64,000 bases of DNA from Larkinella punicea (lineage in GTDB: Bacteria > Bacteroidota > Bacteroidia > Cytophagales > Spirosomataceae): assembly GCF_003334855.1 (NCBI RefSeq), contig NZ_QOWE01000006.1, forward strand, positions 248,001-312,000. The letters are read 5' to 3'. The translations under genes were made by a program, and so were the position numbers. Shown piece by piece: positions 59,054 through 64,000 of this stretch. A model generated the notes under the pieces. The model had not been told where the DNA came from and did no database searches. It saw only the letters and a list, made by a program, of their open reading frames with translations. The first letter of the stretch is position 1; each line of letters begins with the position of its first letter.

Positions 59054-62000
59054 TTAATCCACTGGCTTCACATTGTCGTCCGACACCCGGTCGATCAGCT
59101 TGTTGTACGGATCGATGCCGGCTTTGGCGGGTTTGCCTTTCACCACGAATTCCAGTTTATGAACCCCCGGCGCTAACCACTGTTTTTTCAGATAGAGCGG
59201 CACTTTTTCCGTCATTCCCTTCTTGTTTTTCGCATCAGCCGCAAAAATCCCGATCTCGATCAGGTCTTTGGCTTTGCCCACGCCGGTTTCTTTCCCCGCC
59301 TTGTCGTAATACAGCTTTTTGGTCTGCACGGTCATCGTCACTTTGTATTGATCGTTTTTCAGCGGTTCGGCTTTGGCTTCCGTGATGCGGTTTTCGTAGA
59401 GCGTGATTTTCTCGAAATTGTCGGTCAGGAAGTAGTGCAGGGAGTCGGGCGTGGCGGCTTTGATGTAGCTATACCAGTCGCGGCTGGTCGTGAAAGGCGC
59501 TTTTTGCTGGAAGGCATCTTTCTCCACATAGTCCCGGAAAGCGCGGTTGAGCCGTTCTTCGCCGATGTAATCCTGCAAGGCAAACAGCACCACAGAGCCT
59601 TTGTCGTACCAGACGTACGCCCGCGTATCGTTGTCGAGCAGCGTTTCCTCAAACTTGTCTTCCGACGACCGCCCGCGCAAATACCGGTCGAGGCTGTATT
59701 TCAGACGCGACTGCATGATGTTGTCGCCGTAGGTCTTTTTCAGCACCATCAGCGAGGCATATTCCGCCATCGACTCCGAAATCTGGTTGGCGCCCCGCGT
59801 GTTGCTCGGCATCACCTGATGGCCCCACCACTGGTGCGCTACTTCGTGCGCGGTCACGTAATAGGCATAGTCGGTTTTGTCCGGATCGCGGAAGTCGCCC
59901 ACCCAGCCGAAACTCTCGGCATAGGGCACGGTATTCGGAAACGACTGCGCAAAACCGGCGTAGCGCGGAAACTCCATGATCCGCATTTGCCGGAACTGAT
60001 ACGGGCTGAAATACTGGTTGTAGTAATCCATTGATGCCTTCACCGAATTCACGTACCGGTCGATGTTCAGGCCATGCGCCGGGTGGTGATACACTTCGAT
60101 GTTGACGGTTTTTCCATCCGGGCCTTTCCAGACATCGCGTTTGACGGCGTAGCGGGCCGAACTGACGTTCATGAAATAGGCGATGGGCGCATCCATTTTA
60201 TACTGGTAATACTTGCGCCCGTTGGCCGACCATTCCTTTTGCAGATACCCCGGCATGATCGCAATCTGGTCGGGCGCGGTGCTAACGGTGCCTTCAAACG
60301 TAATCCAGTCGCCGTCCTGCGTAAACAGAAAATTGCTGCGGCCCCAGGCGTCGGTGTAGGGCGGCTGCTGGTATTGCTTGATGGGCAAACCGAATTTTTT
60401 GCGGTATTTATCGCTGGTCAGCTCCCCGTTGGGGTTGTAGCCAAAGGTTGGAAAAATGCCCGTATCGAAAAATGTGCCGTTGTAGACCAGTTCCCGGTTC
60501 AAACCGCTGTTGGTGAATCCTTTGGGTTGGGCCGTAATCGTGATTTCCATGCGGGCCGTATCGCCGGGCTGGAGGGTTCGGGGCAGTTGGTAAATGTAAT
60601 ACCGGAACACCGTGTCTTTCAGCAGGATTTTCGGGTCTTTGCCGTCGATCAGCAGCGTTTTGGTTTTCGGATGATTGTATTCCGGCGAACTGAACAGCAG
60701 GTGCAGCGAATCGAGCGGGCGGGCGGTTTTGTTGACGATCGTGAAAATACCGTTAGCCGTCACGCGTCGTTCTTCCGGTACGAGGTCGATTTTTACTTTT
60801 AAATCCGTGATTTTCGGGTGCGCGACGCGTTCGTAGCGGCTGTATTTTTTCTCGTACTCGGCCTGCAATTCCCGGGTTTCGTCGGCGGTCTGGTACTTGT
60901 TCAGCACGCTCACGTTGTAGTAAATCCAGATGCCGGAACCCACAAAGATGAGCAGACAAACGACCAGTGCCATCATCGGCAAGCGGGTGAACCGCAGTTT
61001 GGCCAATCGCCAGCGGGTTTTCAGGTCGCCTTCAGAACCCCGGTTCCAGAACAGATTGCCGACAATCAACAGCGCAAAACCAAACGCCAGCCAATAGAGA
61101 TTGAACCAGAGCAGCGGTTTCAGAAAATGCCCGAAACCGTTCATGTCCGAAATCCGGTAGCCGGGCGTGTAACTGTAGAAAAACAGGTTATAGTCCAGTT
61201 CCGCAAAATTCCGCAGCGCGATCAATACCACCCAGATTCCGATCGTGATGATGTGGCCCGTAAACTTGCTGTTGACCATGATGTGGACAAAAAAAGCCAG
61301 CATCAGCAGTTGCAGGTATTCGGGAAACTCGATCAGGTAGAGATCGGTAAAGTACTGGTTGAAGTCATACTGGAAATAACCTTTGACGGTTTGGTTCAAC
61401 ACGCCACTGACAATCACCAGATTGACCAGCAGAAAACAGATGCCGACCAGTGCCAGAAACTTCGATCCGTAGGTCACCCAGTTCGGGACGGGTAGCGCGT
61501 CGGCAATGTTGTCGAAATGGACGGCTTTGTCGCGGTGAACGCTCTCGCCGGTGTAGAAAATAATGAGAATAAAGACAAACAGAATGTAATCGAAGTCCTT
61601 TACCTCAATCATGTAATAAGTCGTCGGCAGCGACCGCGTTCCCATAATCTGGTCGGCAAACCAGCCATCCAGAAACAGAAACAACACGCCACCCATCAAA
61701 ATGACCAGAAAATAAACGTCTTTGATGATGTTGCCGAATTCCAGCTTCGTTAACCGGAACAGGTGCGTGAGATAGGCCTTGGTGGAATAGATTTTCTCGG
61801 CCACGGGCAGCGTAGCGAGCGGTTTTGCTTTTTCCGTAACCCCGTCGGTTTTCGATTTCTTACCCAGTTTGATGGCCAGAAACCGCTGAAAATCAAACCG
61901 AAATACCGTGTAGAGCAGCGTCACCAACCCAATTCCGCCCCACAACAACCGGTTCAGCAGCACATTGCCTTCCAGCCCGGCGTGGAGTTCGTTCTGCTCA

Positions 62001-62683
62001 GCGGGTGTCCAGTATTTGGTCGCGTTCGTGAACGTATTGAGCGCAAAAGGATCGAGTAGATCGACGATGTCCTTGTTTTCCAGATCCGACGCCAGCGTGA
62101 TGCCCAGCAAATAACCGATGAACAGCAGCAGACTCCCGGCATAGGTCACAAACACATTGCGGGTCAGCGCCACCAGGCTGAAAAACAGGCTTCCCGTGAA
62201 AAAGACCGTCGGAATCACGAAAACCAGCATCGGTTGCACGTAATCCCACAGCCGGATCGGGCCGTAGCGTTCCACGTTGTCGGCCAGGTTCAATACCGGC
62301 CCCAGCAGCGACCCCAGCACGATACCGACGCAGGCGCAGCTCATGATGGCGATCAGGATGAGAAACGAACCCAGATACCGCCCCAGCAGGTAGCCGCGTT
62401 CGCTAATGGGGTAGGAGAAGAAGTAGGAGCGGGTGTTGTGTTCGATGTCGCGGTACACCGGCACGCCCATCACTGCCGAACTCATCATGGTGGCGAAAAC
62501 ACTCATGAGAATCAGCAGGTACGAAATGGCGTAGGGCGAGTTGACATTCGCTTTTTCGGAAGCCGGGCCGTTGCCGTAAATCAGGATCAGAAAGGCGTAT
62601 AAAAACAGGAGCAGGCCGTATAAATACGTGGCCGGACGCTTCAGTCGATACTTCAGTTCAAACGTAAAGATGTTCCAAAACAT
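59054..62683 (-). CDS. ABC-2 permease fused to M1 aminopeptidase
   Basis: The 1209-residue protein has two parts. Residues 1 to about 600 are an ABC-2 type permease with roughly 12 membrane helices in two six-helix sets; the second set begins near 325. After a final helix near 575-595, the rest is an extracytoplasmic M1 gluzincin domain: HEVAH at 946-950 in the context AHEVAHQWWGHQ, with the third ligand in ISESMAEY about 20 residues on. This fused architecture is known in Bacteroidota. The matching ATPase is at 62781-63683. It probably couples export of a peptide or protein to its trimming (inference). Confidence 0.93.
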   Translation of the reverse strand: MFWNIFTFELKYRLKRPATYLYGLLLFLYAFLILIYGNGPASEKANVNSPYAISYLLILMSVFATMMSSAVMGVPVYRDIEHNTRSYFFSYPISERGYLLGRYLGSFLILIAIMSCACVGIVLGSLLGPVLNLADNVERYGPIRLWDYVQPMLVFVIPTVFFTGSLFFSLVALTRNVFVTYAGSLLLFIGYLLGITLASDLENKDIVDLLDPFALNTFTNATKYWTPAEQNELHAGLEGNVLLNRLLWGGIGLVTLLYTVFRFDFQRFLAIKLGKKSKTDGVTEKAKPLATLPVAEKIYSTKAYLTHLFRLTKLEFGNIIKDVYFLVILMGGVLFLFLDGWFADQIMGTRSLPTTYYMIEVKDFDYILFVFILIIFYTGESVHRDKAVHFDNIADALPVPNWVTYGSKFLALVGICFLLVNLVIVSGVLNQTVKGYFQYDFNQYFTDLYLIEFPEYLQLLMLAFFVHIMVNSKFTGHIITIGIWVVLIALRNFAELDYNLFFYSYTPGYRISDMNGFGHFLKPLLWFNLYWLAFGFALLIVGNLFWNRGSEGDLKTRWRLAKLRFTRLPMMALVVCLLIFVGSGIWIYYNVSVLNKYQTADETRELQAEYEKKYSRYERVAHPKITDLKVKIDLVPEERRVTANGIFTIVNKTARPLDSLHLLFSSPEYNHPKTKTLLIDGKDPKILLKDTVFRYYIYQLPRTLQPGDTARMEITITAQPKGFTNSGLNRELVYNGTFFDTGIFPTFGYNPNGELTSDKYRKKFGLPIKQYQQPPYTDAWGRSNFLFTQDGDWITFEGTVSTAPDQIAIMPGYLQKEWSANGRKYYQYKMDAPIAYFMNVSSARYAVKRDVWKGPDGKTVNIEVYHHPAHGLNIDRYVNSVKASMDYYNQYFSPYQFRQMRIMEFPRYAGFAQSFPNTVPYAESFGWVGDFRDPDKTDYAYYVTAHEVAHQWWGHQVMPSNTRGANQISESMAEYASLMVLKKTYGDNIMQSRLKYSLDRYLRGRSSEDKFEETLLDNDTRAYVWYDKGSVVLFALQDYIGEERLNRAFRDYVEKDAFQQKAPFTTSRDWYSYIKAATPDSLHYFLTDNFEKITLYENRITEAKAEPLKNDQYKVTMTVQTKKLYYDKAGKETGVGKAKDLIEIGIFAADAKNKKGMTEKVPLYLKKQWLAPGVHKLEFVVKGKPAKAGIDPYNKLIDRVSDDNVKPVD

Positions 62684-62684
62684 A

Positions 62685-62802
62685 AGGAGTTAAGAATTAA
62701 GAGTTAAGAATGAAGAGTTATGACGGAGCCGCCCATTACGTCGGCTAACGCATTTATTTTTAACTTTTAATTTTTAACTCTTAACTCATCACTCTTAACT
62801 CC
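62685..62802. repeat. Family F palindrome (GGAGTTAAGAATTAAGAG)
   Basis: The left arm (62685-62722) and right arm (about 62766-62802), both built from GAGTTAAGA-type repeats, pair imperfectly around a GC-richer loop. The right arm overlaps the last codons (LRVMS, stop) of the upstream ATPase gene. A single-strand relative (AACTTTTAACTC repeats) lies at 39641-39668. Confidence 0.82.
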
Positions 62803-63683
62803 TGATGGCTGGTGATTTTGGAGAAGTAGACGTCTTCCAGGTCGGCTTCGACGGGATCAAAACCGAGTTGCGGACTGTCGCTGTAAATGTGAATCTGGGT
62901 TCTTCCGCCCTTGAGTTGCGTCGAAATGACCTGGTGGTTGGCCTTGTAATTGTCCAGTTCGGGTTTTTCGATGATTTTGCGCCAGATTTTTCCCTGAATG
63001 GCGGCCACGAGGTCGGCGGGGTGTCCCTGGGCGATGACGTTGCCGAGGCTGATGATGGCCATGTCGGAGCAAAGGTTGGTGACGTCTTCCACGATGTGGG
63101 TGGAGAGAATGACGACGGTATTTTCACCGATTTCCGACAGCAGGTTGTGGAAGCGGTTGCGCTCGGCGGGGTCCAGACCGGCGGTGGGTTCATCGACAAT
63201 AATCAGGCTGGGGTTGCCAATCAGGGCCTGGGCGATGCCAAACCGCTGTTTCATCCCGCCCGAAAACGTGCCTAAATTCTTCTTTTTAACGTGGGATAGA
63301 TTGACTTTTTCGAGCAGGGCATCGACGATCAGTTTGCGTTCCCGGCTGTTGCTGATACCTTTCAGGCTGGCGATGTGGTCGAGCATGGTTTCGGCCGACA
63401 CTTTCGGATAGACGCCAAATTCCTGCGGCAGATACCCAAGAACCCGCCGGATGCTGTCTTTCTGGCGAATCACATCGATGGTACCCATGGGGGTGTCTTC
63501 CAGCAGAATCTGGCCGCTGTCGGCTTCCTGCAGAGTGGCGATGGTGCGCATCAGTGAGGACTTGCCCGCGCCATTCGGCCCCAACAGCCCAAACATGCCC
63601 TGCGGGATGGTCAGGGTAACGTCGTGCAGGGCTTTGACCCCATTTGAATAGGTCTTATTCAAATCCTGAATCGTAAGTTTCAT
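62781..63683 (-). CDS. ABC transporter ATP-binding protein (ABC-2 type)
   Basis: The 300-residue ATPase has Walker A GPNGAGKSS, Q-loop YLPQEFG, signature FSGGMKQRFGIAQAL, Walker B LIIVDEPTAGLDP and switch STHI. A C-terminal extension (about 215-300) is typical of CcmA/NatA-like subunits. It powers the permease/M1 fusion protein encoded 97 bp downstream. The final residues are encoded by the family F palindrome. Confidence 0.95.
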   Translation of the reverse strand: MKLTIQDLNKTYSNGVKALHDVTLTIPQGMFGLLGPNGAGKSSLMRTIATLQEADSGQILLEDTPMGTIDVIRQKDSIRRVLGYLPQEFGVYPKVSAETMLDHIASLKGISNSRERKLIVDALLEKVNLSHVKKKNLGTFSGGMKQRFGIAQALIGNPSLIIVDEPTAGLDPAERNRFHNLLSEIGENTVVILSTHIVEDVTNLCSDMAIISLGNVIAQGHPADLVAAIQGKIWRKIIEKPELDNYKANHQVISTQLKGGRTQIHIYSDSPQLGFDPVEADLEDVYFSKITSHQELRVMS

Positions 63684-64000
63684 TCCGGAAAATTTTAGGT
63701 TGTGTAGCTGAAAACCGGGTCGGTGGATACGCTTTTCGAGTAGGCAGTAAGTATATCAAATATTCGGCATTATTCATCTTGCGGTACTAAATCTTTCTAC
63801 GCACTTTTTTGGGGAAATTACGTATTTTGAGGCTTCAACAGCCGAAATACTAGAAGTTTAATTATGAACCAATTTATGATGATTTTATAATTATTCTGAC
63901 AAAACAAGTTTGATTTTTAATTAATAAGTAGGAATAATTATAAAAAGAATATAAATCTACTTTCATTCAGAAAGCATTTTAGAAATTTTGACTATTTTTG
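63684..64000. other. AT-rich intergenic region, no gene seen
   Basis: No convincing reading frame or repeat is present. The last 180 bases are very AT-rich. A TATTTTTG (63993-64000) fits TAnnTTTG for a rightward promoter at the very edge, with no clear -33 box. The region must also contain the leftward promoter of the ABC-2 operon, which I could not identify. Confidence 0.5.

Overview
The window reads as chromosome of a free-living member of the Bacteroidota, most likely a Cytophagales/Spirosomaceae-type bacterium. The grounds are: a type IX secretion C-terminal sorting domain on a cellulase; housekeeping promoters of the Bacteroidota form (TTTG, about 20 nt, TAnnTTTG); no obvious Shine-Dalgarno sites; many lipoproteins and exported hydrolases; and families typical of that group (ABC permease/M1 aminopeptidase fusion, PVC-type heme protein, Uma2 proteins, DUF885, DUF983). 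The genus is inference. I saw no rRNA, tRNA, CRISPR array, insertion sequence or prophage.

Layout. 1-7.0 kb is a leftward efflux operon (HlyD-type adaptor, TolC, MacB/LolD-type ATPase, two FtsX-type permeases) that runs into a sigma-54-dependent response regulator cut by the left edge. A sigma-54 promoter with paired upstream palindromes precedes it. 7.2-13.6 kb holds an outer-membrane protein, an S9 peptidase, an isochorismatase-like hydrolase, an FAD monooxygenase and a class C beta-lactamase-like protein. 13.7-15.8 kb is an AT-rich two-gene anti-phage module resembling Septu (PtuA ATPase plus PtuB HNH nuclease). 15.8-25.5 kb has pyrB, two Uma2 proteins, a Tat-exported class V aminotransferase, a giant PVC-type cytochrome and a GH13 enzyme. 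25.5-26.0 kb is a tandem-repeat element bounded by inverted repeats. 26.1-35 kb has pirin, moeA and a probable murein-peptide salvage cluster (dipeptide epimerase, BioF-fold aminotransferase, beta-lactamase-like hydrolase, NlpC/P60). 35-41 kb has an AraC regulator, DUF983, a sugar isomerase-like protein and a cytochrome c/His-rich protein/duplicated-His membrane protein operon. 41-55 kb carries peptidases, CvfB, RhlE, a DenD-like dehydrogenase and several hypotheticals. One of these, at 48.7 kb, has a second sigma-54 promoter of the same design as the first. 55-64 kb holds a large secreted GH9 glucanase and an ABC-2 transporter whose permease is fused to an M1 aminopeptidase.

A feature of the whole window is that most intergenic gaps are filled by 75-120 bp palindromes with arms of 25-43 bp, several of them perfect. 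They belong to at least six unrelated sequence families, and some run into the ends of the neighbouring proteins. The two candidates for underdescribed biology are this palindrome system (with the tandem-repeat element) and the paired sigma-54 promoters linking the efflux operon to a small exported protein. The Septu-like pair is a clear accessory defence module.
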